The notes under the pieces: generated by a model
What the model was told of the DNA's origin: nothing
Database searches by the model: none
The model's input: the letters and a program-made list of their open reading frames with translations, nothing else
Shown here: in pieces, positions 12,301 through 27,337 of the stretch
How the letters are laid out: each line of letters starts with the position of its first letter
How positions within the stretch are numbered: position 1 is the stretch's first letter
From: Gyrodactylus bullatarudis
Taxonomy: Eukaryota; Platyhelminthes; Monogenea; Gyrodactylidea; Gyrodactylidae
Assembly: GCA_012064415.1 (NCBI GenBank)
Contig: SSNU01000404.1
Span: 72,053-136,052, forward strand
Reading direction: 5' to 3'
Length of the DNA: 64,000 bases
Translations under genes and position numbers: made by a program

Positions 12301-15300
12301 CTTAATAAGATTAATTCGATCTTGCTCATTCGATGTTTCTGGAGTTTTTTCAATAGTTGTACTGAATAGCTAAAAATTCTGAATTATTTGCTGAGGTAAA
12401 AAAAAGTATTTTAACTTTAGCTCACATTAATAAAGTATTTTAAAGAGAACTGGTACATGATTTCAATATCTGTAAGCTTGGATATGACAAAGTAAAGAAT
12501 CGATCCCCGCTCAGCTATTGCATCATAGACACTTCGAGCAGAATGAATTTGAGCTTCAGTAACTTCGGACTCTTTAATACGAGCATTAATTTCAGTTGTA
12601 GTTTTTTTTGTCTCGTCAAGAGTACTGACTAAATTCTCATTGTCTAGGACATTGCCTTCATTGTCATGTAGTAGCTTCAAAGTTTTTTCCTCCAATTCCT
12701 AGGGAAAAGTAGAATAAACTTGAATAAAGAAATAAAGAAAGCATCATGTCCATTTCATAAATAAAGAAATCTTAGAAATAAAATCGAAATTCTTAAATGA
12801 TTGAACGAACCATTTTTATGTGAGGATCTATAAATTTTAATTTAAGGCCAAAGTTGATCAATTAACTTTCTCATTTTTATCCATTAACAAAAGATTCTGG
12901 CAATGAGCTATTTTTACTAGATAATAACAGATAAAAGTAGAGATTTATCACAAAATTTTCATACAAATATTGTATTCTTGTCCTCGTTTAACTTGGTGAT
13001 AAGATTACTCCGTGAAACTTCCAACTCTGGTTTCTCAAGAATTGTTATAACACTCAAGAGCTGATCATGAAGTCCGATTTGGGATATTTTGAAATTGACC
13101 AAATTCAATGAAGATGCAATATCAGGAGTGTAATTAGGGCTTGACAACTTTGTCGTCATGTACAATTTAAATGAGCTCGAATATTCAATTTCATTGTCAC
13201 CAATCTGGAGGAGAAGTCTTCCTGATTTTGTATAAATTTCCTTTTTAATAATTGGTTCAAGAGACTTTTCAACCTTATGCATAACATCTTCAATAAGGAC
13301 CTAGACGATAAAAGACGAAAGATAAAACCTTAAAAGATACCTCTTTTTAAAATAATTATACCAGCTTAAATAAATAAGATTTTCAACATTCTCCAATCCC
13401 TTTTTTTAGAAACTCTCATTAGCACCACTGAAAACTATCTTTCTGAATTATACATAATCTTGAAGCTTAATAAATTTAAAGTATTTTAAGTATCTTTCAG
13501 TTCAAATTATCGCTCGAGAAAGTATTTTGTTTCACTGGTGGAACAATGTGACATGACAGGGTTAAGCTCACAGGAAGACCTTTTCTTATGCAATTTTCCA
13601 AAGTAGGCATTAAATTTTTTGAATTCATCTTCACAACAACAAGGGCAGATTTTTCTTTATTTCGAATCCAACGATTTGCTTGCTCCTGAGGATCGATTAT
13701 CAATGGCCAGCGTTGAGACTTTGTTATCATCAAAGCATTCTCAGAACTAAACTGATCTAGGGGTAAACCTTCAGAGTTCCATCTGTAATAGATGAAAAAA
13801 AATTAAAATCATACTAATATCAAATATATACCAAGGCTTAACAAACTTTCTAAAATCGAATTGACTTCCCAAGAAGTCAGTGAACTCATAGTCAAGGCTC
13901 ATTCCAATTTTCAAATCTTTTAACTTCATCATCCATAAACTTAAAAGAGATTTACGATCTTCTAGCTCGAACATGCCTCCGTAATTCAAGAATGAAGCTG
14001 AAAGAAGCACATTACCAATAACGTGTTTGAGTTTTTCGTCAAACTCAGCAATACAGTTTTTCCAACGATCCTTTTCTTCTGACAGGGCAGAGGTTAACCT
14101 AGCTGCTCTTTTCAAGCGATTTGAGATTAAAAGAAGATTATTCTCAAGAACTTTTCTATCTTTCACGGAATTTTCATATGTTAATTCGAGATCTCTAATT
14201 TTCTTCTCGACTTCTTGTAATAAGGATATTTTCACAGAAAGTTCCTTATTTACCTCAGCCAGTTCTGCATCGGCTCTTTCAAAGCGTTCTCTTTTGGGAC
14301 GTACTTCCTTGAGGATTTTAGCATAACTATCCATGGCTCTAACCCACAAGCATAGAGACTTGCAAGCTTTACTTGTTTTCTCAACAATTGCTGGGTGAAA
14401 ACTTTCATTGTTTATGTACTTTTTAAGTTTACGAAGAATACTATCACTTATTTCATCTTTGGGATAATCAATAAGATTCTTTAAAAAGTTTGGATCTCCA
14501 AGAAGAAGTTTGGCCGTATTCCAGTCAGGTCTATATCAGAATAAATAAATTAAAAATATACTTTGGTTTAGTAATGTAAAAACAAACTTTGAGTTAAACA
14601 TGATACAAACAGCTTCCATAACTGTCATCACTAGCACAGGAGGCTTTGAAAATCCTTTAACCTCAGTAATGTCATCCTTGTTCAATGCATTGAGCGCCTT
14701 ATTTGCTGACTCAAGCATAGGCATTATTTCAGCTAAATCCCTCTTTGCATCTTCTGCAATAATCTCAGTTTCTTTGGCTTTCTTACTAACCAGCTCTTTA
14801 TCTTGAGCCACCTTTAGCCTGAAAGAATCAGCTTCTTCTTTTTCCTCTTCTAATTTGATCATCATCGTTTCTGTGATTTTCTGTTTCTCTTCAAGCATTG
14901 GTCGCATTTCTGTAATCTTTCTTTCCATAGTACTTACAAGCTCTGTTGTTTCGATGATTTTAGCATAGCCATTACTAAATTTATTCTTTTGATTTGTTAT
15001 CTCTCTGAAAATTATGGATAATATACTGTAGGCTTTAAGAATCTCAAATTAAGACTAATACTTTATATAATTTAGATAAGCAAACGTAATAATTAATAAG
15101 AATTAATGAAAATTTACTTAACCAAATTGATCCAGTAAACAAAATTACATCAACTTACTCTACTTTACTATTGAGAAGGGTTTGAAAAGTATTTATGAGA
15201 TTCAAATAGCTTGTAGGAGTATTGTAAAGCTTTCCAATCTTATTAAAACTTGTCACTTGATTATGAGCATAAACACAGAACTCTGCCTGAACATCCTATG

Positions 15301-18300
15301 AAAGAAAGAATGTTAAAATTTATTGATTTACGGAAGATAATCCTTTTTGAGAAGGCAGGAAAAAGTTAGCTACCGAAGATAATGCTTCCTGTGGCCATTC
15401 ATCAAACCAATCAACGGTGGTGCAATTAATAAGAGAAGGATACATTCGACAGCGATTTCGAAATTTATTTCCCATCGGTTTCATAGTTAGAACAATGTGA
15501 AGATTTTTTTGGACTCTTTTTATGAGAAAATCGTAGATTTCATCCCGATTTCCCTCATTGATTCCAGACTTTTTGGCAGAATCTTTGCAATCTGAAAATT
15601 TTCATAAAACAGGATCTTAATTTCAATGTGTGTGTGATCCTAGTTCAACCTTCAACCATTAATCATCCTATTGTTTAGTCACTATAGTGATCTCAATCCT
15701 ATCTTGTCTACATTCTACTTATCTAACGATCCGTACCTTATTATCACTATTAGAAATTTTATGTTACAATATCTCAATAAAATCAGATCGGACAAAGATT
15801 CAATAAAGATTAATTAAAAGAAAATTTGAATCACCTGAAATAATTTTTTGATATTCTTCTGGATTGAATAGGTTGGGGACTTCACCAGTATTTAAGATAC
15901 CATTAATATCTTCTAGAAATTCTTCATGAACAATTTGATCATCATTTAATAAGAATACAGTATCGCTGTTTTTAACACCAGCTATATGATAGATTTTTCT
16001 TAAATCTTCTTGGAACGCAGCCTTGTCATAGCCACGAACTATTTCTATTTGATATAATTGACTCCCGATTATATGACAAGCAATTCTTTACCAAAAATAT
16101 AAATTTCAATTTGAGCGATAATATTTGTGTAAAAGTTCATTAGATTATTTGATCTGAGTTTAGGAAAAACGAATATTTTCTCTAATTGGAATCAAAAAAT
16201 ATGTATATTTAAATCGATAAACGTTATGTGTCATAATCTTAGCACCTTGAAATTAAAAAAATACAACCTTTATCCCTTAAGAAACATAGGGTAAAGAATT
16301 AGATTTTCTCAAAATTCTTTGTGCAATTCGAAACTAGTGGAAACTAACTCTTTTATAGGATTGTGATAAAAAACCAAGTATTTACTTTGTAAGAATTTTC
16401 TTTCCAGTCCCACCAACACCAATTAGTAGAGCATTGCTTCTTTTCTGCTGTAGGATTCTTGAAATTCGACTAATGTGAATAATCGCATTTTTGAAGAATA
16501 CCAACTTTTCTTTTTTATTATTCAATAGATTATATTCATTCAAATGCTAAAACAAAATATCGTTTCAGTTAGATGGCATAAGTACTAAATGTGAAAAAAA
16601 GTTAACATTTTTGAAAATAAAAATTCCGATGGAATATTTTTTCAAGGATATAACTTTTGGCAACGATAGATAAATGATAATTTGAGCAATAAAATTGATG
16701 AATTATTTTTATATATTACGAAAAAATCAAGAGACCGCGAATTAAATTAATGAGCAAAAGTAGCTTACATTTTCTAGAATTTTCGCAGCTTTCTTCATAT
16801 CCTTGATCTGCTCATAGCCTTTTTGGTTAAATTTCATCCAACATCCAAACATGATTGGCTTCGTTTTCAAATTATCTATATCCAAAACTTCATTGAAATT
16901 TCTGGATGCTGAATCAACGAGAAGTTGGTAAAACTTGTCCCTGTCGTCTTCACAAATTAAACGATCATGAAAGACACGTTGGACTTCATGGTAAAACAAC
17001 TTGAATAAAGATAAGCGATCTTTTATTGTTATTGTGTCTGCTTGCAGGGCACCTTGGAAACATTTTGATAAATCTCTTAAATTATAAATGTAATGCATCT
17101 TCTTCGGTGTTGGCAATAATTCCTCTGTCATTCGGTAATAAATATCAATAGCGAAATTAACAACTTCACTACAAGCTTGAGATATGCTTTTGGAGAAATT
17201 GGCTAGGAAGTCCTAGAGTAAAATATACAGAATAATCAGAGATTATTAATCACTCAAGAGAATTTAAATGTTTCTGATCACATTCTGATTAAATTTTTAC
17301 GGGGGTAAACTATTTTTAGTTCTCCAAATAAAACTTTTGAAACTCACATTAAGAATAGTTGTAAAAATTCTCTTGAGAACTACTTCTGAGGGTGCTGGTA
17401 GAGAAAAGACGCTAAAATTTCGAACAAAGCGTTGAGTCATAGGATTTCTCCCGCCACTTGGTGGCCCACAGGCAGCAACCAAGTTTACATTGAGAACTCT
17501 GCTCCAAGTGTTTTTATTTAGATCGTAGAATCCTTTAAAACCTTGAAGTTGGCGTAGTAACTCGATTGGGGGTTGACTTCCATACATGTCGTATTTTGGC
17601 ATATTCACATCATCAATAAATATTTGCATCTTGTTATATTTAAACAGATGATATAACTTACCTTTTTGTTTTGGGCTGGAACCAATGTCTGGTTTCTTTT
17701 TTTCTCCAACTTTGATTCAAGAATCTCTTGTATCTTTCGACTTGAAGTTTGAGCAGCAAAATTCATAAGAATTGCTGAATATTTATCAGTTTTGGTGAGA
17801 CTTTCAATTGCTTTCTTTGCGATGATTGTCTAAAAATATTTTACATATAAAACTAGTTTTACAGAATTCAACTATTGAATAATTTCTAAATAATTAACTC
17901 AATTTTTCACTTCCCTCTTTTCAATTGAGAATTAAATAAAGGATCGAAAAAACACTAATTTCTACATTATAATAAACCAATATAGGATATTTAATTATTC
18001 ACCTTGCCAACACCTGTTTGTCCAGTGAAGAGAACACTCTCATCAACTTTTAGAAGACTTGTCATTAGGTATTCATATCGCAAAGTGTCAAGGGTCGGAA
18101 TGATAATATCTGAGTAATCCAAAGTTTTGCGTTCAATATAATTGGGTATCAACTTTTCCCATGATTCAAAACGGTAAATATTGAAATTCGGAAATATACT
18201 AAAGACATCAGTTGATCCCAAGAGCTAAAATTAATTTGAGTATAGTAAAAGATTAAAATTATTTAAAAAGATATTTAATTTTTACTAGAGCAGCCTCTTT

Positions 18301-21300
18301 CTGTAAGGTTGACGTTCCTGTTGTTGAATAATCAGAAATAAGCCTAGAGGCATATGATATATTTACCTTAATTTCAGGATCTTCATCAAAAAGTTGATGA
18401 ATACTCAGGTCAATTTTATCCCAATCAGCTTCTCTAATTGGCCCACAGATGCCCCAAATTGATGCAAATGCAAAAGCCATGCTTATATTTGTCTTGGAAT
18501 TCCTATCATTTTTAACAGGAACCCTTCCATTTTCATTTGTATAGAGAAATTCCAATATGTGACAAGTTGTTTTAATACGACCGATAGCAACTTGATTTAT
18601 GTAACAAGAAGAGTTTTCCAAACAAAAGTTTAAAATTGCTTCGAAATATTTCTGAAAGAGTTCGTTCAAGTGAGATTTCATCTCTTCACAAATATATGAT
18701 TGATTATTGATCCATGACTATGAATAAAAAATATTGTGAAAACTTTATGAAACTGTATGAAAGATCCAAATCTGAAACAAACTTTTGCATAATTTGACCA
18801 TTTTAATTCCTGTGGATCAACATAAACCATGCCACATCGGGAAACAGTCGCTGGTGAAGCCACAGCTAAATCATTAACCTCAAAAATCATTCGCATTCTT
18901 TCATCAAATTTAATACGTTCAGAATTGGCCAAACACAACATTTTATTATCATCAAGAACAGTATTCATATTTTCTATCCAGAGGGCATCAACTGGGCCAT
19001 CACAAACTATCCACTTGAATCTATCAGTTTTATCCTTGAAAAAGATTACAATACCAAAAGATCATTTAGAACAAAGATAATTTATTCTGGTTATGGAAGA
19101 GAGGATTGAGGTTATCAGTAAAATTCATAAAAACAAAAAAGGAATGCCAGTTTTAGTGTAAGAAATTCATACTAAGAATATTGCGCATATTTCGATGGAT
19201 ACTTATCAGCTTTTACATGCTAGAAATTATAAAAAGAAAATTTTTCAAAATATAATACTCTGATCTACTCTGGTTCTCCTGAGGGGTTGATGTGTCAGTC
19301 TGCTTCTTTCTTTTTTGAGTACATTACAAAAATTAATTTTGGTGTGTCCAAATGTGAATTCCGCGCCATGATTTACATGCTTTGCCCTGTGCGTGTGTGG
19401 GGTTGAAAAGTGTTGGATCTAAATTTTTTCCCAGATGTGAGAAATTCGGTTCTGACCCAGATCTTTTTCTCTTGAACTATTTGTTGGTGAGTCAAAGTCA
19501 GCTTGGCTCAAAGTTTAAGGGATAAATATATTTATAATTAAACTGACATTCCTTGGCGTGAATTTAGATTGATGAATGAATAAAACTTACAGCTGCCATA
19601 GTTCGAACAATTTTTGACAAAATTCCATCTTTCCATTCCATGGTTGATTTTTCAACTCTCCCATACAGTTCGCCTATTGAGATAGCTTTCGGATTGAGAA
19701 TGGTCGCAGAAACTTCTTTGTACTCAGGTCTAGAATCGAAGTTTTTCGACAAATTGGTCAGAACTGCTTTGAGAGTTTCATAAATTGTTGTTTTACCACC
19801 GCCTGTTTCTCCCACTAACATCACTCCATGACGAACAGTCAATGTTTCAAAGAACTGAATCACTTTCACTACCTGAGTTTCCACAATTTGTTTCGAGTTT
19901 AGAGTGAGTACATTGCGAATTTCAACTTCAAGTTCACTGTGCTCAAAATTTGGAGATGTAAAGTTGGGAAATAAGTCTTGTAAAATTGCCTAAATTGAAA
20001 TAAAATATTTGATGAAAAATGAAAAGAAGAATAAAATTTAGTATTTACTTTGAAGAGCATTGCATCATTAGCCAGAAACTTTGGCAAATTACTGTCCCTC
20101 AACGCACGAATTAATACATAATCTTCTCTAATTTTGGAATTATTTCTTTTAAGTGAACCTGCCATAACCAATACTGATTTTAGAGCTCTCATACCAAAGT
20201 CATAATGATCTTGAAGAGATAATTGTTCCGAGCATAGTTTATAGAGCTTTGTCATCTTGATAGATAACGATTTTGGATATTCGAATCCTTCAGAGTACAA
20301 AATCACTTCGGCAATTAACTCTGTAATATTTCGAAAGGTTCGAGAAATTATCAAATTATATATTGAAGATTTTTTCATGTGTAACATACTGTAGTTAGGA
20401 ACCATCATAGAGATGGGTCTGAACAGAGCCTTGAGATTATCAGGCAATTCAGTTCTTCCAGCATAGCCAGGATTCATTGTTATGAATACAGCACATGTTG
20501 GATCTAGGCCAATCTCTCGATTTTCAAATTGAAATCTTTTCACATTGGCTGATTTAGCATTCTTTATTGTAATCAATTGTTGAGCAATAACTGAAAGAAC
20601 TTCAATATCAATCCGATTAAATTCATCAAAACAACACCATGCTCCAGACTGAGCAAGACCGCAGAAGAATCGACTCATCATTTTATAGTCAAGGCCCTCT
20701 GAGCAATTAAATACAACACATTGTTTGGCTACAGATTTTGCCAAATCTTTTGTTGTCTCAGTTTTACCAGTGCCTGCAGGTCCAGCTGGAGCCCCACCAA
20801 GATTAAATTGTAAAGCACTCATCAAACAGAGATAACATTTATCAGTCAATGGAGTAATAACTAGTCGTGGTGAAGCTCCCAGATATTCAAAACCATACAT
20901 AATAGTGGCAGTTGACATTCTCACTTCCAGATCATCGAGATAATAATATCTAACAAGAGATAAAATTTTTCTTTTTTTATCCAAGAATCCAAGAATGAAC
21001 ATACCTCAGCTGACGTTTCCAATTGAAATCATCGATATTATCAACTTTATTGTCAATCAAATCCCTAATAACATCTCGAGAATGTACATCGACAGTGATC
21101 AATGAACACAGTAGTGATCTTGTGAGTGAATCAACATTTTCACGGACCATCATGGCAAGCTCAGATAATTTCTAGGTTTTTTGTAAATAAAAAAAATTTA
21201 CAACAAGAACCAAACTTGGAAATTTATTCCTTCATGTCCCAAATTATTTTTTCATCACACGAATAAGAAAATTTGTAACCTTGCCAAAATAATTATGGTG

Positions 21301-24300
21301 ATTCCTTTTTGAAAGACGACTTATCATTTCAAATATAAAGGAAGTTAAAATAGGCATTTTTTGGCTCTAAAACCAGTTATTTTCTCAACTATAAGAGATA
21401 TCGAGCAGGCGATATTGTATATTTGAAATCTACGTATATTTTTTACGATAGAAAGTTATTTCATTTTTTCTTAAGGCCTCAGCAAATAGGTTTTCAAAAA
21501 AACGTTCTAAATATTTTTTCAAATATTTGGCTAGATTTTCAAATATCACTCTTCTTCAAGTGTAACTTAAGTTAAAATCAGTGAAAAGCAATCTTAATAA
21601 TTTATACATATTCTTATATCCTTAATAAATTTCCTTTCTGATGAGGGGTGAAAAAGTATTTTAAGTATCTTTCAGTTCAAATTATCGCTCAAAAAAGTGT
21701 TGTGTTCCACGGGTGGAACAATGGCACATGAAGGGTTATTTTTCTCATACCTAAATATAAGCTAGAAATCGGAAAATCAATTTTAACATCACTGAAAATA
21801 AACGCTTTGCTAGTATTTTAGGATAATAATTATAATCAAGGTTTTCAAGTACGAAAAAGGAATATAAGAAGGTTTGTTCAAAACAAAATTACTTTGTAGT
21901 TGTCTTCCTCGAATTTCTTCATATCTGAATATTTTTCTTTAGTTTCTATATTTTTGTCAAGGATTACACTAACATCACGACACCACATCAACTTTTCAAC
22001 AGTTAGAATGATTTGATTTTTATTTGAAACAATCCAACTTTTCATATCCATCACCTCGTAGTCCTCAATAGATTTTTTCATTATTCGTTTTAATGAAATC
22101 TTCATAGACTCTTCCACTTTTTTTAGCCATTCTTCAACATTACCCTTTGCCTTGAGACCCTACGATATAAAAGGAGTTTATTTATTAATCTATTGAAAGA
22201 AATTGGATAAGCTATTTACCTTAACCAGCTCCACAAATTCTCCTTCAGGAGAAATCATACCCAAAATTTCATGAGATTGTCGAGATTCTAAGAAGTGGAT
22301 TAGAAAGTCATCAAGAATAAATACAATGAATTTTCAAATAGACAAACCGAATTTCAACTCTGATATAGCATCGAAGCATTTCCTTAAATATGGCTGAACA
22401 GAAATAGGATTTTTAGTTTGAGAAACAATCTCCAATAGTTCATCATTTGATAAAAAGTAGAAACGGGAAAATTCAGAACGTTTCTTTTCCAAATGTAATT
22501 CCAGAGACTTCATAATTTTGTCTGACAGTTCGTTCAAATTAATCAGAGAATCATAGAGACCTTCTGTAGTAGCAACACGAATTGCAAGGGGAAATTTGAC
22601 AACTTTTCTTATAATCTCTCTGTACTTCTTATCAATATGGAAATACATTTTTGACTCATTTGGCATTTGACGTTGAATATCATTTGAAGTGAAAATATTT
22701 TCAAGATAAAGCCAATTTCTTTGACATGGCGCCCATTCATCCTAAATAAATATTTTTTTGAGATTTTAATCCATCCAAAAGTTAGATAGAACTAAAAAGT
22801 GTTTAGCACATGAATATATCTAAATTCGACCGACAATTTAAAGTTTAAAGGTACAAAATATGAAACCGTTATTGGTTCACCTACTCCCTGGATAGGTTTG
22901 CTTCTAGCTAGTATTGAAAGCTTGATAAAAAGTGATATAGTATTTAAAAATAGCTGTAAAAGGGATTAGAATAATTATAATTATTAAAGTTTAAAATTTA
23001 ATCTAGATACATGGGGACCAAATATTGACGAAATATGAATAATGAACTTTTTTGTTCAATCTTATAAAAAAAATTTAATTTTAGTCATAAAAAGTAAGCT
23101 AACCAGAGTTTTTCTCAGCGTCTCCAAATTATTTTGCCATTCTTCGACCTTTTCTCTAATCGGACCTGCATAACGACTGCAAGCAATTATATTTATGTTA
23201 GTTATTGAGTCATCATAGAGCATCATTAAATCTTCTATATCGCCAATGATAAAAGTGTCTTTTGATTCTTTAAGTGGAACAATCGGAATTTCAGCTGTCT
23301 TCCAGTTATCTTCAACTTTTTTCAAAAATATTTCCAGATTTGCTTCGGAACTGGCCATGCCAGAGATCTCTTCAATCTCCTTTGCTGAATCGAACACATC
23401 TAACTTGATAATTTCTTTTAATGTGGTTGGATTAGATTTATGCTTTTCCATGGCGGGATTTAAATTAACCTGAATTATATCATTGAGTATATTCCAATGG
23501 CGATCTTTGAGGTTGGGATTCCTTAAGTTGGTTATTGTATTCAACTAAAAAATAAAGGTATATACGATAATTAATGTTAAAAACATGATTATAAGCGCTA
23601 ACCTTGTCTCTCATACTGTCTACATTCTTCTTGAGAATTGGTAGAATTTCATTAGGTTCCAAATTTTTTTCCACTTGATTTATGATTTTTGTGAATTTTG
23701 CCACTGTTTTTGATAAGTCATCTGCAGATAACTCAGCAAATGGTATAGTGTTCCACAATGAATAAAGGCCTTGCCATTCCTCATAAGATTCACGGAGTAG
23801 CTCTTTCATCTTTAGTTGATTACAAACATCGTCTAGCTGATCAAATCCAACCTCATCAATATGATAAATGAAGGGAAAGATTTTGGATAATAACTCAGAG
23901 AAGCTGTAGTATTTCTTCTTGATCTTTGCTGTGAGAATAACTTCGAGAGATTTTCCAGATAAAGATTCAAGACTTTCCTAAATAATGCAAACATATTCAG
24001 TATTCAATTTTTATCAATCAAAGCTAATAACTTACTTTGAATTTCTTTTGTTGCTGAATAACAATATCAGCTCTATCCTGAATTGACTCGAGAACTCTTT
24101 TTATTTCCAGAAATTCAGTATCGATAATTTGCTTGTCAACAAACAAGTCAAGCAAGTAGGATTTCTGAAATTATTTTGACAATAATTATGTATTTATTTA
24201 GTTTATCTAGCTCTTTTGAGTTTAAAATTTTAGTTTTATAAATAAATAATTTTCACCAGAATATCAAAAACAAATTACCATTAAAGAATTTTTCGCAACA

Positions 24301-27300
24301 GCAATATCATGGAAAATTTGTTCGACATCTTTATTAATAAGAAACATAAACTTCTCTACACGATCATCTCGTTCCCCTTGAGATCTGTCAATGAAATTCT
24401 TTACATTATCAACCAGAGGATAGAGACTCTCAAAATTGGCATAATCTTCAGGGGGAAAGTTTATCTTGAATGCTGACATGAGATCATATTTTTCCTGGAT
24501 CACATCGATTTCTTGTTCGATAGATTCAATCTGTGACAAAATTAATACATGTTAATAATTTTGATTTATTTCCATAAAAAAATTAATCTCACCCTATTTA
24601 CAATTTTGGATAGATAGCAGATGTGCTCAACGTAATCACGGGTGGTCTCAAGCTCTTGAGTCAACTTGATTTCAGCTTCATTGCACTCGGCAAGAAGGGC
24701 ATTAACTTCATTTTCAGCACTTTCTGGGATTATTTTGTTCAAAAGATCAAATCCCTTGGTTATTGTGGGTGATAGAGACGTCTTTATTGTGCTCATGTTT
24801 ACTTTGAATAGACCAAAGTCAATATCCTCAGGAATTTGAGAGATAATCTCGAATTGTCTTGTAAAAGATGCTATTAATTCACGATAGTAATTAGTTTCAG
24901 CAAGACTCTTTTCGTGATTCTCATAATTGCGTAGAATGCCTGTAGAAATATGTAAAATTGATATAAAACAACTAATAAATACTCCTGATATTTTTTACCA
25001 AGTATTTTATTTAGTCAATTTATTTTTAATTGATTTTATTTTGAATACCGGCTGAGGCAAAATGTGTGACTTCTCCGCATCAAATCAGAGAGGATAAAAG
25101 ACTATCGTACTTATCAGTGATAAGTTATCACTAATCACCAAAATAAAATTAATACACACTACTGATTTAGAAATAACTTACGATCTTTTGCCTCTTTAAT
25201 TGAATCTTGACTTATATTTTTATTCTTGGAGTAAAAGATAATCAATTCTTCCAAATCTTCCACATATATTCTTATGTAATAAAAGTATTGAGAGATTATT
25301 GAATAAACTTCTCCCAACGAATTTTCTATATTCTTATTATCCTTAATAATATCCTTGAGGACTGGCCCTTTCTCACTGGACTTTTCAACAAACCTATGAT
25401 TAATTATTGGTCGGGTAAATGGATCAAAGTAGCGATCAGGTAGTAAGTTTTTTGTCGATTCCAGAGCTTTAAAAGTCTTAGTGAATAGATTTGAGAAAGT
25501 GGCAATGAACTGAGATTCATCTGGAATCATATCAATCTTGTTTTGATTAATTTTCAATTCAATATGGAATAGAGATGTACAGATAGTTTCTTGTTTCACA
25601 ATTACCGAGAAGGCAGAGCGTAAATCTTCATTAGAGAATATTTCTTTGCTCATCTTTGAAGCTGTTGACTCATTTTCAGGTATCAAGTTGATGTCAATGT
25701 TGATTTTTAAAGCTCTAACAGCTTCTTCGTCGAATAAATCGTTTTCTTTATTCCTAAATATTTTGACCAGTTCTCTAAGACTATTTTCATAGAGCTCATT
25801 AATATGCGTTACTAATAAGTAGTCAATGAGGCGAATAAAACTATAAAAGGTTAAAATTAAAATACAATGAGATAAATTAGCAAAATTTTGCTTACTTTGT
25901 TAATCTTTGACAGTTTTTTCTTTTATTCGCCTGTTCGGTATAAACAAACTTTTCAGTAGATTTCATGGTCACTTCAGGCTCATACATGGCCGAAGCCTTT
26001 TGAGCCTTTATGTTCCCTTGGATGCCTAAAATGTTAATTTATAGGTTATTAGATTAAGCGTAAGAAATTTTACTTTCAATTAACAGAAATAAACAAAATA
26101 GTTACGCATATCTGTCATTTCTACAAGACGAATGGTCTTTTTTCTACTATTCTTTAGAATACTCAAATTTTCCTTCAGAAATCTGACACCCACATAGGGA
26201 TGATCAGCATCATATTGTATTGGCTGAAGTTTTGCCCTTTTGGCTCCAGCTTTACAAGCTCTATCAAATTCTTCAATATCTCTACTCTGGGCAACCGCTA
26301 AACATGCTCAATTAGATTTTTAAAAATTTATTCTAGCTAATCTCACTTTCGATGCCGCCAGCGTCATTAGCCTGTATGTAGTAGTCATCTGGCATAAAGC
26401 CTTTCTCGATTAGAGATGTTCTACAAGCATCTCTGACTAAATCTTTGATCATGTCTATACGACTTGAGAGGGTCTTCATCAACAAGTTGAGTTGAGTGAC
26501 TTGGACTGATACAAAATCGTTGAGTGTCAATGTAGAAGAGTTGTCAATCCGATAGATCATCATTTCAGCCATGTTTAGACATATATTTCTAACCTTGTAA
26601 AGACATGGACGCAAAATTATATCAGAAATCATAAGATTCTTATCAATGATGATTTTTGAGTTGCGCAGGTGGAGATAACGAATGGCTTTTTGCCATTTAA
26701 TAAAGCTCTTCCAAATTCGAAATTTTGAAAATATTGGAATCTATATTTCAGATAAGGAATCTTTAAATTACTAGACGTATCTCATTGAACAGGCTGTATA
26801 TGAATTTGAATCTTGGAAGAGGAATAGACTCAAACTCATTCTTTCCTGTGACGTGAACACACCCATCCGGACCGATTATGAAATAATCATTAGGATTCAC
26901 CTCAGTGTATTTGCACACTTTGATATTATAGAAATGATATTCAATCGAAGATTTTGGTACAGCATGAGTGAGATAAAAATAAATTGGTTTCCTTGATGTA
27001 CTAACAAAATCTATTATTTTAAGAATATCTTTGCATCCATAAAATTGAATTTGCTCTGAGAAGTTCAAGAATCATTTTATTACCTGAATTATCTAAACAC
27101 TCAATAGAATACTGAGTTTCTGGCAAAGTTCGTGATTTTCCTACAGCTGAAACCGCTTCATAATTGGAAATCTTTATTACATTTTTATCCCCGTTATTAG
27201 AAGAATTGGTGATAAAATTTCTAAACTCTTTCGATGAATTTGTAAACTTTTCTAAATCTGATCTCCTCTTCCTATTAGGTTCCGATTCTTAATGAAATAT

Positions 27301-27337
27301 TTGAGATAGAACTAATTTACTAACTTTTCATATTCAT
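9351..27337 (-). CDS. DNAH6: Axonemal dynein heavy chain, inner-arm DNAH6-like (complete)
   Basis: A microtubule motor subunit of the ciliary/flagellar inner arm, spread over about 18 kb in many exons. The likely start is ATG 27337, a 13-nt coding exon before a 37-nt intron (27288-27324). Tail/linker: [20 protein letters not shown] near 26700 to [20 protein letters not shown] near 21150. AAA1 (20.9-20.0 kb): P-loop [11 protein letters not shown], Walker [19 protein letters not shown]2 (19.9-18.8 kb): [12 protein letters not shown]3 (18.2-17.2 kb): GQTGVGKT and [14 protein letters not shown]4 (17.1-15.4 kb): GVGGTGKK. Stalk and microtubule-binding domain (15.3-13.8 kb): long charged coiled coils. 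AAA5 (from 13.79 kb): [23 protein letters not shown]6 and C-terminus: [55 protein letters not shown] [11 protein letters not shown], and [18 protein letters not shown] just before the stop. Spacing and C-terminal motifs fit DNAH6 better than DNAH3/7/12. First introns: 37, 28 (27056-27083), 31 (26741-26771), 49 nt (26298-26346); later ones 57-91 nt or longer. Confidence 0.93.
13478..13564. repeat. End fragment of a dispersed intronic repeat
   Basis: About 85 bp nearly identical to 21654-21738, both inside dynein introns and in the same orientation (shared GTATTTTAAGTATCTTTCAG, then AATTATCGCTC and GGTGGAACAATG). The repeat ends only 7 nt from the donor of intron 13301-13571, so its insertion occupies almost the whole 5' part of that intron. 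Confidence 0.8.
19038..19589 (-). other. Dynein intron between AAA2 exons, possible old repeat
   Basis: About 550 bp, much longer than the neighbouring 60-90 nt dynein introns, so probably expanded by an insertion. A short open stretch at about 19090-19170 ([20 protein letters not shown]) and a less AT-rich block at 19300-19500 suggest transposon origin, but I could not name a family. Confidence 0.4.
21290..21738 (-). repeat. Dispersed MITE-like repeat in a dynein intron
   Basis: Read on the minus strand it starts AACCCTTCATGTGCCATTGT at 21738. It matches the copy starting at 58658 on the plus strand, including CCAAATATTTGAAAAA..., the GTTTTTTTGAAAACC block and CTGAGGCCTTA. Interior blocks are also shared with the copies at about 36950-37215 and 57091-57380. 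No coding capacity is visible. It looks like a non-autonomous DNA transposon family residing in introns. Confidence 0.72.

Noticed and set aside
11813..12373. Plus-strand open frame of 186 codons
   Set aside because: Opposite strand of the conserved dynein AAA6-region exon; low-complexity Ser/Leu/Phe composition and no homology.
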